Of a stretch of 64,000 nucleotides of DNA, positions 57,325-64,000 are shown piece after piece. Position 1 is the stretch's first letter; the number at the start of each line of letters is the position of its first letter. The translations under genes and the position numbers were made by a program. The notes under the pieces were generated by a model. The model ran no database searches and was not told where the DNA came from. It was given only the letters and a program-made list of their open reading frames with translations. Source of the stretch: Aeromicrobium sp. 9AM (lineage in GTDB: Bacteria > Actinomycetota > Actinomycetes > Propionibacteriales > Nocardioidaceae); contig NZ_LR733304.1 of NCBI RefSeq assembly GCF_902506105.1, positions 1,512,334 through 1,576,333 on the forward strand, read 5' to 3'.

Positions 57325-57405
57325 CGTCAGCACTGTTGCCGCTAACACAGTAGCGAACCCGGGGTGGAATGATGGACACGTCCACAAGACTTCTAGGGAG
57401 CAACC

Positions 57406-60162
57406 ATGCCGCAATCCGGCCCCGAACGCCCGGCTGTCATTCACGAGGGTCTGCCGACCCAGTTGCCTGACATCGATCCGGACGAGACCTCAGAGTGGGT
57501 CAGCTCGCTCGACGAGATGATCGACAGCCGCGGACGCAGCCGTGCGCGCTACGTGATGCTCAAGCTCCTCGAACGCGCGCGCGAGCAGAACATCGGCGTA
57601 CCCGCGCTTCGCAGCACCGACTTCATCAACACGATCCCGCCCGAGCGCGAGCCGTGGTTCCCCGGCAACGAGGCGATCGAGCGACGCATCCGCTCCTACA
57701 TCCGCTGGAACGCCGCCGTCATGGTGTCGCGCGCCAACCGGCCCGGTCTCGGCGTCGGCGGACACATCGCGTCCTACCAGTCGGCCGCCAGCCTCTACGA
57801 GGTCGGCTTCAACCACTTCTTCCGCGGCAAGAACCACCCCGGCGGCGGCGACCAGATCTACTTCCAGGGTCACGCGGCTCCCGGCATCTACGCCCGGTCG
57901 TTCCTCGAGGGCGGCCTCAGCGAGACGCAGCTCGACCGCTTCCGCCAGGAGCACTCGCACGGTGCCGGCAACGGACTGTCGTCCTACCCGCACCCGCGCC
58001 TCATGTCGGACTACTGGGAGTTCCCCACGGTCTCGATGGGTCTCGGTGCGATCAACTCGATCTACCAGGCTCGCTTCAACCGCTACCTGCACAACCGCGG
58101 CATCAAGGACACGAGCCAGCAGCACGTCTGGACGTTCCTCGGCGACGGCGAGATGGGCGAACCCGAGTCGCTCGGCGCGATCGGCATCGCCGCCCGTGAG
58201 GAGCTCGACAACCTCACATTCGTCGTCAACTGCAACCTGCAGCAGCTCGACGGCCCCGTACGCGGCAACGGCAAGATCATCCAGGAGCTCGAGTCCACGT
58301 TCCGTGGCGCCGGGTGGAACGTCATCAAGGTCGTCTGGGGACGCGAGTGGGACGACCTGCTCGCCCGCGACACCGACGGTGCGCTCGTCAACCAGATGAA
58401 CCGCACCCCCGACGGCGAGTTCCAGACACTGTCGGTCGAGTCCGGTGCCTACAACCGCGAGAACTTCTTCGGCCCGGACCCGCGCCTGCAGAAGATGGTC
58501 GAGCACCTGTCCGACGAGGAGATCGAGCGTCTCCCCCGCGGCGGTCACGACTACCGCAAGGTCTACGCCGCGTTCGACGCTGCCCAGAAGCACACGGGTC
58601 AGCCGACCGTCATCCTGGCGCACACCATCAAGGGCTGGCTGCTCGAGTCGTTCGCCGGCCGCAACGCGACCCACCAGATGAAGAAGCTCACCAAGGACGA
58701 CCTCAAGGGCTTCCGCGACCGGCTCAACATCCCGATCTCCGACGCCCAGATCGACGGCAGCGACATCGCGCCGTTCTACCACCCGGGCGAGGACAGCGAG
58801 GAGATGCAGTACATGCGCGCCCGCCGTGAGGCGCTCGGCGGATCGCTGCCCAAGCGAGTCGTCAACCCGGTCAGCATCAAGCTGCCCGAGGACAAGATGT
58901 ACGACGAGCTCAAGAAGGGCTCGGGCAAGCAGCAGATCGCCACGACGATGGCGTTCGTACGCCTGCTGCGCGATCTCATGAAGGATCCCGAGATCGGCCA
59001 CCGCATCGTCCCGATCGCGCCTGACGAGTACCGCACGTTCGGCATGGACTCGATGTTCCCGTCGGCCAAGATCTACAACCCAGCCGGCCAGACGTACGAG
59101 TCGGTCGACCGCAAGCTGCTGCTCGCCTACAAGGAGTCGGCACAGGGCCAGCTCCTGCACGAGGGCATCAGCGAGGCCGGTGCCATGGCGTCGGCGATCG
59201 CGGCCGGCAGTGCCTACTCCACGCACGGCGAGCCGATGATCCCGGTCTACCTCTTCTACTCGATGTTCGGCTTCCAGCGCACCGCCGACTCGATCTGGGC
59301 GATGGCCGACCAGCTGGCGCGCGGCTTCCTGATCGGTGCCACCGCCGGTCGTACGACCCTGACGGGCGAGGGCCTGCAGCACGCTGACGGCCACTCGCCG
59401 CTCATCGCGCAGACCAACCCGGCCGTCGTGCACTACGACCCGGCGTACGGCTTCGAGATCAGCCACATCATGAAGTACGGCCTCGAGCGGATGTACGGCT
59501 CCAGCGAGACGTTCCCCAACGGCGAGGACATCATCTTCTACCTGACGGTCTACAACGAGGCGGTCAACCAGCCCGTCGAGCCGGAGGACGTGGACGTCGA
59601 GGGCATCCTCAAGGGCGCCTACATCTACCGCAAGGCCACCGGCGGCGAGGCGACGGCGCGCATCATGGCGTCCGGCGTCTCCGTGCCGTGGGCGCTCAAG
59701 GCGCAGGCGATCCTGGCCGCCGACTACGGCGTCGAGGCCGACGTCTGGTCGGTCACGTCGTGGAACGAGCTCGCCCGCGACGCCGTCGCTGCCGAGAAGT
59801 GGAACCTCAACCACCCCGGCGAGTACAGCCGCATGCCCTACATCACGGTCAAGCTCATGGACACCTCCGCGGTGACCGTGGCGGTCAGTGACTACATGCG
59901 CGCCGTGCCCGACCAGATCGCTCGCTGGGTGCCTGGTCCGTGGCAGTCGCTCGGCACCGACGGGTTCGGATTCGCCGACACCCGCGCCGCCGCCCGGCGT
60001 ACGTTCCAGGTCGACGCCGAGTCGATCGTCGTGTCGGTGCTCCAGACACTGGCGCAGCGTGGCACGGTGCGGCCCGAGACCGTCCGCGAGGCGTTCAACC
60101 GGTTCCGCATCGACGACCCGACCGCCGTGGCCGATGTTCCCCAGGTCGGCGGGGACGCCTGA
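57406..60162 (+). CDS. aceE: Pyruvate dehydrogenase E1, homodimeric type
   Basis: Thiamine diphosphate enzyme that decarboxylates pyruvate and transfers the acetyl group to the lipoyl domains of E2. 918 residues, full length for the AceE type. ThDP-binding [20 protein letters not shown] continues to [14 protein letters not shown]. Further family marks are [27 protein letters not shown] near the start and the C-terminal [12 protein letters not shown]. AceE is the usual partner of the DlaT-type E2 and Lpd in actinobacteria, both encoded at 2.7-6.1 kb. ATG 57406 has AGGGAG eight bases upstream. Confidence 0.97.
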   Translation: MPQSGPERPAVIHEGLPTQLPDIDPDETSEWVSSLDEMIDSRGRSRARYVMLKLLERAREQNIGVPALRSTDFINTIPPEREPWFPGNEAIERRIRSYIRWNAAVMVSRANRPGLGVGGHIASYQSAASLYEVGFNHFFRGKNHPGGGDQIYFQGHAAPGIYARSFLEGGLSETQLDRFRQEHSHGAGNGLSSYPHPRLMSDYWEFPTVSMGLGAINSIYQARFNRYLHNRGIKDTSQQHVWTFLGDGEMGEPESLGAIGIAAREELDNLTFVVNCNLQQLDGPVRGNGKIIQELESTFRGAGWNVIKVVWGREWDDLLARDTDGALVNQMNRTPDGEFQTLSVESGAYNRENFFGPDPRLQKMVEHLSDEEIERLPRGGHDYRKVYAAFDAAQKHTGQPTVILAHTIKGWLLESFAGRNATHQMKKLTKDDLKGFRDRLNIPISDAQIDGSDIAPFYHPGEDSEEMQYMRARREALGGSLPKRVVNPVSIKLPEDKMYDELKKGSGKQQIATTMAFVRLLRDLMKDPEIGHRIVPIAPDEYRTFGMDSMFPSAKIYNPAGQTYESVDRKLLLAYKESAQGQLLHEGISEAGAMASAIAAGSAYSTHGEPMIPVYLFYSMFGFQRTADSIWAMADQLARGFLIGATAGRTTLTGEGLQHADGHSPLIAQTNPAVVHYDPAYGFEISHIMKYGLERMYGSSETFPNGEDIIFYLTVYNEAVNQPVEPEDVDVEGILKGAYIYRKATGGEATARIMASGVSVPWALKAQAILAADYGVEADVWSVTSWNELARDAVAAEKWNLNHPGEYSRMPYITVKLMDTSAVTVAVSDYMRAVPDQIARWVPGPWQSLGTDGFGFADTRAAARRTFQVDAESIVVSVLQTLAQRGTVRPETVREAFNRFRIDDPTAVADVPQVGGDA

Positions 60163-60205
60163 CCTGGGAGTCAAACCCTCACAAGGACCTCTCAGGGTCG
60201 CCCAA

Positions 60206-60211
60206 TAGGAT
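60206..60211 (+). promoter_or_regulatory. Leaderless -10 hexamer TAGGAT
   Basis: TAGGAT, seven bases, then ATG 60219. This points to ATG 60219 rather than ATG 60210 as the start. Confidence 0.45.
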
Positions 60212-60218
60212 GGCGTCC

Positions 60219-61799
60219 ATGCGTCAACGGCCCTACCACTTCGCGGTGTGTCTCTCGATCGTGGTGGGGCTGGCGGCCATCATCGCGTCACAGCGGTACG
60301 ACGTCCCGTTGCGCGACCCTGACGGCTTCCTCGGTCCGGCCTACATCCGCCTGCCCGTGATCGGCCTGCTGTTCTTCGCTGCGGGCATCGCTCCCCCGGC
60401 ATTCCGGCGCTCTCGGCGTACGTACACCGAGACGCCGCAGTGGCGCGAGTCGCGCGACTACGGGTCGCCGATCACGAGTCGCCTGCTCGACGCCCTCGTG
60501 ACGACGTTCTTCTGGGGTCTCGTCGCCGGCATCGCGTCGATCGGCTGGACCGCCGCCGAGGGCTCGACCGCCGGTCGGGCGGCCGTCGTGGTCGTGGTGC
60601 TCGCCGTCGTCGCGGCCTTCGGAGCGTACGAGCTCAGGAGCCAGACGACCACCGGCATGACGACCATCTCGCGCCTGACCGAGATCGTGGTGCTCGACGA
60701 GTCCACGCTGCGGCCCATCTCGTGGCGCCGTGCCCTCGCCCGTCAGACCCTCCGCATCGTGCTGCCGCTGCTGGCGGTGCGCGCCGTCGCCAACTACGCC
60801 CACCCCTACATCGGCGACTGGGCCTGGCTCGGCGTCCTGCTCATCCCGCTGTGGCTCATGACCAACGGTGCCGACCGCCTGGTCGCCGCGCGTCGGTTCG
60901 AGGCCAACCGCATGCCTGAGGACCTCGCCCCGCTGCAAGCCCGCCAGAAGCCGCCGCGGCTGTTCATGTTCATGGACATCATCCGCGAGGAGTGGACGTG
61001 GAAGCGCGTCCTCTACATCGTGCTCGGCCTGGTCTCGTTCTACGTCTGCTACGTCAGCTACCGAAACCTCAAGAGCGATCTGCCCCTGGCGCGTGCCGGC
61101 GTGCACTTCGACAAGCAGATGCTCGACATCGACTACTTCCTGTTCTTCAACCACAACCCGGCGCCGGTGCTGCACGACCTGCTCGGCACGGGCGTCGCGG
61201 CCCAGATCCTCTCGGTCATCTACGTGGCCTACCTGCCGCTCATCCCACTGACCCTCGGCGCGTTCCTGGTCTGGGGCAAGGACCTGTCGCTCGGCGCCTG
61301 GTATGCGACCGCGCTGAGCCTCAACTGGGTCCTCGGCGTCGTCAGCTACTACATCTTCCCGACGTACGGTCCGGCGTTCGTCCAGCCCTCGATGTTCGCC
61401 GACCTGCCCGACACCAGCGCAGCGCAGCTCCAACGCAGCCTGTTCCGAGCCGCCACCAAGTTCTACGAGGACCCGGCCGGCGGCAGCACGTACGGCATCG
61501 CGGGCTTCGCCTCGCTGCACGTCTCGGTCGTGGTCTCGGCGGCGCTGTTCCTCCGCGCGACCAACCAGCGCAAGGTCATCCAGCTGATCGGCTGGGTCTA
61601 CCTCGGGCTCGTCGTGCTCGCCACGATCTACTTCGGCTGGCACTTCATCGCCGACGACATCGCCGGCGCGTTCATCGGCTGGGCGGCCGTCGTGATCGGG
61701 GCCTGGGCCACCGGCAACACCAAACGACAACGGCGAAAAGAGCAGGCGAGCCTCGAGGCTCCACCGCCGCTCGAGGCCAGGCCGGCCGTCTCTAGCTGA
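60219..61799 (+). CDS. RDD-like plus PAP2-type membrane fusion protein
   Basis: 526-residue polytopic membrane protein. Residues 1-60 contain two spans. The next 190 residues look RDD-like: SPITSRLLDALVTTFFWGLV, SRLTEIVVLDESTLRPISWR with RRALARQTLRIVLP, and NGADRLVAARRFEA. The C-terminal half is a PAP2_3 (inositol-phosphorylceramide synthase-like) domain with FASLHVSVVVSAALFL and GWHFIADDIAGAFIGW carrying the catalytic histidines. Probably a lipid phosphatase or phosphotransferase; the RDD part may give substrate or ion specificity. ATG 60219 has TAGGAT seven bases before it. Confidence 0.8.
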   Translation: MRQRPYHFAVCLSIVVGLAAIIASQRYDVPLRDPDGFLGPAYIRLPVIGLLFFAAGIAPPAFRRSRRTYTETPQWRESRDYGSPITSRLLDALVTTFFWGLVAGIASIGWTAAEGSTAGRAAVVVVVLAVVAAFGAYELRSQTTTGMTTISRLTEIVVLDESTLRPISWRRALARQTLRIVLPLLAVRAVANYAHPYIGDWAWLGVLLIPLWLMTNGADRLVAARRFEANRMPEDLAPLQARQKPPRLFMFMDIIREEWTWKRVLYIVLGLVSFYVCYVSYRNLKSDLPLARAGVHFDKQMLDIDYFLFFNHNPAPVLHDLLGTGVAAQILSVIYVAYLPLIPLTLGAFLVWGKDLSLGAWYATALSLNWVLGVVSYYIFPTYGPAFVQPSMFADLPDTSAAQLQRSLFRAATKFYEDPAGGSTYGIAGFASLHVSVVVSAALFLRATNQRKVIQLIGWVYLGLVVLATIYFGWHFIADDIAGAFIGWAAVVIGAWATGNTKRQRRKEQASLEAPPPLEARPAVSS

Positions 61800-62745
61800 T
61801 CGCCGGCGTGACGCCCTCGGCGATCGGTGGCACGCTCTCCAGGGCGAACTGGTCGCCGCGGCGCAGCAGCGCGCGCCACCGGCCACGGTGATAGTGCGCG
61901 GGCTCGTTCGACGCGATGAACTCCGTCACGAGGCGACAGAACTCCTCGGGGTGGTCCTTGTGCGGGAAGTGTCCGGCGTCGTTGAGCACGTGAACATCGG
62001 AGACCTGCGTCGGTGCGAAATCGGCGTGCTTCGACGGGATGACCATGTCGTCGCGTCCCCAGACGACCAGCACCGGCATCAGGCGGGCCAGGTAGCTGCG
62101 ATCCGTCATCGTGACGAACTGGCCCTTCCAGTTGAGCACGTGGCTCGTGACGCGCTGCACGGCACGGCGGGTTGCCGGGTCGGCCAGCGACTCGTAGATG
62201 CGGGCGACCTCGTCGAGGTCACGGGTCGCACTCAACGGCGTACGGGACAGGGCCCGCATGCCGCCGGCGACCAGGGGACGCCACGGCCGGAACGTCGCTG
62301 CTGCGAGTGCGGCGCTGCTGCCCGGCACAGTGAGGAAGCGGATGAGCGGGGTCACGTCCTTGCCGAGACCACCGGTCGACACGAGCACGACCCGTTCGGT
62401 GCGATCAGGGAACTGGTAGGCGAACTGCATCGCGACGCCGCCACCGAAGCTGTGCCCGACCACCGTGACCTTGTCGATGCCCAGGACCGTCAGCAGGTCG
62501 CGCATGCCGTTGGCGTAGCCGCCGAGCGAGTAGTCGGCATCAGGCTTGTCGGACTCGCCGTGACCCAGGAGGTCGGGCGCGATGACCGTGAAGTGCTCCG
62601 ACAGGGTCGGGATGACGTCGAGCCAGGTCGACGAGTCGCAGGCCAGACCGTGCAGCAGGAGCAGAGCAGGCCCTGAGCCCGAGATACGGAATGCGCGCCG
62701 GTAGCCGTGCACCACCAGGTACTGGACGTCCTCGACGCTTTCCAT
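61792..62745 (-). CDS. Alpha/beta hydrolase
   Basis: 317-residue hydrolase of the epoxide hydrolase/haloalkane dehalogenase-like class. Oxyanion LLLLHGLACDSSTW, nucleophile elbow VVGHSFGGGVAMQ (Ser near 103), acid in VVWGRDDMVIPS and His in NDAGHFPHKDHPEEF. The nucleophile is Ser, so esterase, lipase or C-C hydrolase activity is more likely than dehalogenase. Its 3' end overlaps the PAP2 gene by eight bases. Substrate unknown. Confidence 0.9.
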   Translation of the reverse strand: MESVEDVQYLVVHGYRRAFRISGSGPALLLLHGLACDSSTWLDVIPTLSEHFTVIAPDLLGHGESDKPDADYSLGGYANGMRDLLTVLGIDKVTVVGHSFGGGVAMQFAYQFPDRTERVVLVSTGGLGKDVTPLIRFLTVPGSSAALAAATFRPWRPLVAGGMRALSRTPLSATRDLDEVARIYESLADPATRRAVQRVTSHVLNWKGQFVTMTDRSYLARLMPVLVVWGRDDMVIPSKHADFAPTQVSDVHVLNDAGHFPHKDHPEEFCRLVTEFIASNEPAHYHRGRWRALLRRGDQFALESVPPIAEGVTPAIS

Positions 62746-62822
62746 CCCGACATCCTAGGGCGGCCCTGTCCGGTGGGCTGAGCAGGCCCTGCGTGGTGTG
62801 CGGGATCGCCATACCGGCTCGT

Positions 62823-62828
62823 TAGACT
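62823..62828 (+). promoter_or_regulatory. Leaderless -10 hexamer TAGACT
   Basis: TAGACT, six bases, then GTG 62835. Confidence 0.5.
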
Positions 62829-62834
62829 CGACGC

Positions 62835-63656
62835 GTGCCGTCTTCCTCATCAGTCCACGAACAGCTCACGGACATTCTCGTACGAGTCGTCGGCTGTCCC
62901 GCCGACGCTGTCGTGCCCGAAGCGAACCTCAAGGAGCTCGGCACCGACTCTCTGACGATCGTGGAGACTGCTGAAGAGCTGGGCCGGCGTTTCGACGTCT
63001 ATCTCTCCGATGACACGGTCGACACCCTGGTCACCGTGCAGGATGCGATCGACGCCGTCGTACGCCATGACGGCTCCACGCCGCCTGCCCGCAGCGGCCG
63101 GGTGCCCACGACACTGGAGTCCCCCGCGCCGCCGGTCCGCGACGAGGAACACGTACGCCGGCGGCGGCTGGGTGAGCGACTGATCATCTTGTTCGTGCTC
63201 CTCGGCGCAGGCCTGGGCGCGATCCTCGGCTTCGGCGGCTCGGCCCTCATCGAGGCAACCGGCCTCGGCTCGGTCAACCTGCCGCCGATCAGCAATCCGA
63301 CCACGGCCCCGACGTCGTCACCGACGGACACCCCGACGCCCGAGCCCACCGAGACGACCACGCCCGACGCGAGCAAGCCGAAGCCGACGATCAAGGTCTC
63401 CAAGGAGCAGGTCTCCCCGGGTGAGCGATTCACGATCCAGGGCACGTTCGCCGGTGCCGGTGAGGGCGCCGAGCTGCAGATCCAGGTCAAGGACGAGGGC
63501 AGCGACTGGGACGACTTCCCGATCGAGACCACGACCCGTTCCGGCGGCAAGTTCAAGACGCAGATCTACACGTCGCGCACGGGCGACCGGCAGTTCCGGC
63601 TGCTCAACAAGAAGACCGACGAGGCGACGCCGGCCGTGACGGTCCAGATCGGCTGA
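62835..63656 (+). CDS. Membrane-anchored acyl-carrier protein fusion
   Basis: 273-residue protein with an unusual order. Residues 1-78 form an acyl-carrier domain: ILVRVVGCPADAVVPEANLK then ELGTDSLTIVE with the phosphopantetheine Ser39. After a Pro/Ser linker comes one membrane span, about 116-139 (LIILFVLLGAGLGAILGFGG), then a Thr/Pro-rich spacer (150-178) and a C-terminal 95-residue beta-rich extracytoplasmic domain (IKVSKEQVSPGERFTIQGTF onward). The ACP faces the cytosol and the tail the outside. GTG 62835 follows TAGACT by six bases. In related genomes the acyl carrier of fatty acid synthesis lies near here, so this may be a specialised variant. Confidence 0.85.
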   Translation: MPSSSSVHEQLTDILVRVVGCPADAVVPEANLKELGTDSLTIVETAEELGRRFDVYLSDDTVDTLVTVQDAIDAVVRHDGSTPPARSGRVPTTLESPAPPVRDEEHVRRRRLGERLIILFVLLGAGLGAILGFGGSALIEATGLGSVNLPPISNPTTAPTSSPTDTPTPEPTETTTPDASKPKPTIKVSKEQVSPGERFTIQGTFAGAGEGAELQIQVKDEGSDWDDFPIETTTRSGGKFKTQIYTSRTGDRQFRLLNKKTDEATPAVTVQIG

Positions 63657-63662
63657 CCGCTC

Positions 63663-64000
63663 CTAGATCACCTGGTGCAGCCAGCGGACCGGGGCGCCGT
63701 CGCCGGCGTGACGGAACGGCTCGAGCTCGGCATCCCAGGCAGTGCCCAGCAACCCGTCGAGCGCGGTCTCCATGTCGACCTCGCCCAGTGCGACCTTGAC
63801 CCGGAAGGCCTTGATGCGGTCCTCCGGGATCAGGATGTCGCCGTGCAGCCCGGCCATGGCGTGGAAGATGCCCAGCGACGGCGTGTAGGAGTAGCGCGCG
63901 CCCTCCGTGGATGCGGTGGGCTCCTCCGTGACCTCGAAGCGCAGCTTGTCCCACCCGCGCAGGGCCGATGCCAGGGCCGCGGCCGTTCCGGCGGCTGCCT
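63663..64000 (-). CDS. DUF3145 family protein, N-terminus beyond right edge
   Basis: C-terminal 110-odd residues of a DUF3145 protein; the start lies past base 64000. Visible: RGWDKLRFEVTEEPTASTEG, SYTPSLGIFHAMAGLHGDIL, DRIKAFRVKVALGEVDMETA and the family ending GDGAPVRWLHQVI. The function is unknown. In Streptomyces this gene follows the fabD-fabH-acpP-fabF cluster, so fatty acid synthesis genes are expected just right of the window. Ends seven bases from the ACP fusion gene, convergent. Confidence 0.85.
   Translation of the reverse strand, partial: AAAGTAAALASALRGWDKLRFEVTEEPTASTEGARYSYTPSLGIFHAMAGLHGDILIPEDRIKAFRVKVALGEVDMETALDGLLGTAWDAELEPFRHAGDGAPVRWLHQVI

Noticed and set aside
57490-60174. 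894-codon open frame antisense to aceE
   Set aside because: Mirror of a GC3-rich coding sequence; the translation is Arg/Asp/Val-rich with no domain, and aceE is intact on the other strand.
1-64000. CRISPR arrays, prophage or complete insertion sequences
   Set aside because: No regular short repeat-spacer pattern, no integrase or transposase, and no phage structural genes were seen across the window.

Overview
The window is 64 kb of high-GC, gene-dense chromosome from an actinobacterium, most likely of the Nocardioidaceae (Aeromicrobium/Nocardioides type). This rests on the core gene order, GTG-rich starts, a WhiB gene, GlnE with two type I glutamine synthetases, a homodimeric-type pyruvate dehydrogenase E1, a DesA3-like desaturase and a GlnR-type box. 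From memory, the core order parallels the Mycobacterium tuberculosis stretch dlaT - TIGR01777 epimerase - lipB - lipA - DUF4191 - RDD - glnA1 - glnE - glnA2 - panB - RNase H/phosphatase - zinc ribbon - NIF3 - ahpE - DUF3052 - aceE, with lineage-specific genes in between. I see no prophage, CRISPR array or complete insertion sequence.

Layout. 1-2.6 kb: reductase/regulator pair and two small genes. 2.7-10.3 kb: lpd, sucB/dlaT, epimerase, DinB-like gene, lipB, lipA, DUF4191 gene, i.e. lipoyl enzymes with lipoate synthesis. 10.3-11.5 kb: a repeat element, then a one-gene unit between 31-bp direct repeats that abuts an RDD gene. 11.5-15.6 kb: GlnR box and glnA1, a 5'-3' exonuclease, a homocysteine methyltransferase, and a small gene with a LexA (SOS) box. 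15.6-21.2 kb: a large membrane hydrolase-like protein, GNAT, a TetR/epimerase pair and an SRPBCC protein. 21.4-26.8 kb: lipid block of TetR, ferredoxin reductase, desaturase, a small gene, a CFA-type methyltransferase and WhiB. 26.8-31.9 kb: glnE, a methyltransferase, glnA2. 32-38 kb: a winged-helix/membrane pair, nadE, panB, APH, small genes, map. 38-43 kb: aldo/keto reductase, small genes, rnpB, a manganese riboswitch with its GDT1-type exporter, an ArsB-like transporter, yaaA. 43-46 kb: RNase H/phosphatase, zinc ribbon, NIF3. 46-53 kb: phosphoesterase, efeB, efeO, recQ. 53-56 kb: small membrane, lipoprotein and zinc-ribbon genes, a CBS protein, tRNA-Val. 56-64 kb: ahpE, DUF3052, aceE, an RDD-PAP2 fusion, an alpha/beta hydrolase, a membrane-anchored acyl-carrier protein and a DUF3145 gene cut by the right edge.

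How the genes fit together. The window holds E1 (aceE), E2 (sucB/dlaT) and E3 (lpd) of pyruvate/2-oxoacid dehydrogenase plus both lipoate enzymes (lipB, lipA). It also holds adenylylatable GlnA1, its modifying enzyme GlnE and a second synthetase GlnA2 that lacks the modified tyrosine. The desaturase, its reductase and a CFA-type enzyme would act on membrane acyl chains.

Regulation is unusually readable. At least eleven genes have a TANNNT -10 hexamer 6-7 bases before an ATG/GTG, the signature of leaderless transcription; in three cases the upstream gene's TAG stop is the start of that hexamer. There is a four-half-site GlnR box, a near-consensus SOS box, paired TetR operators, a FabR/DesT-like operator and a yybP-ykoY riboswitch followed by a hairpin that hides the ribosome binding site. 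The most unusual proteins are the ACP-transmembrane-secreted fusion, the RDD-PAP2 fusion, the RecQ with a phosphoribosyltransferase-like tail and the small SOS-controlled protein. No complete new multi-gene system stands out.
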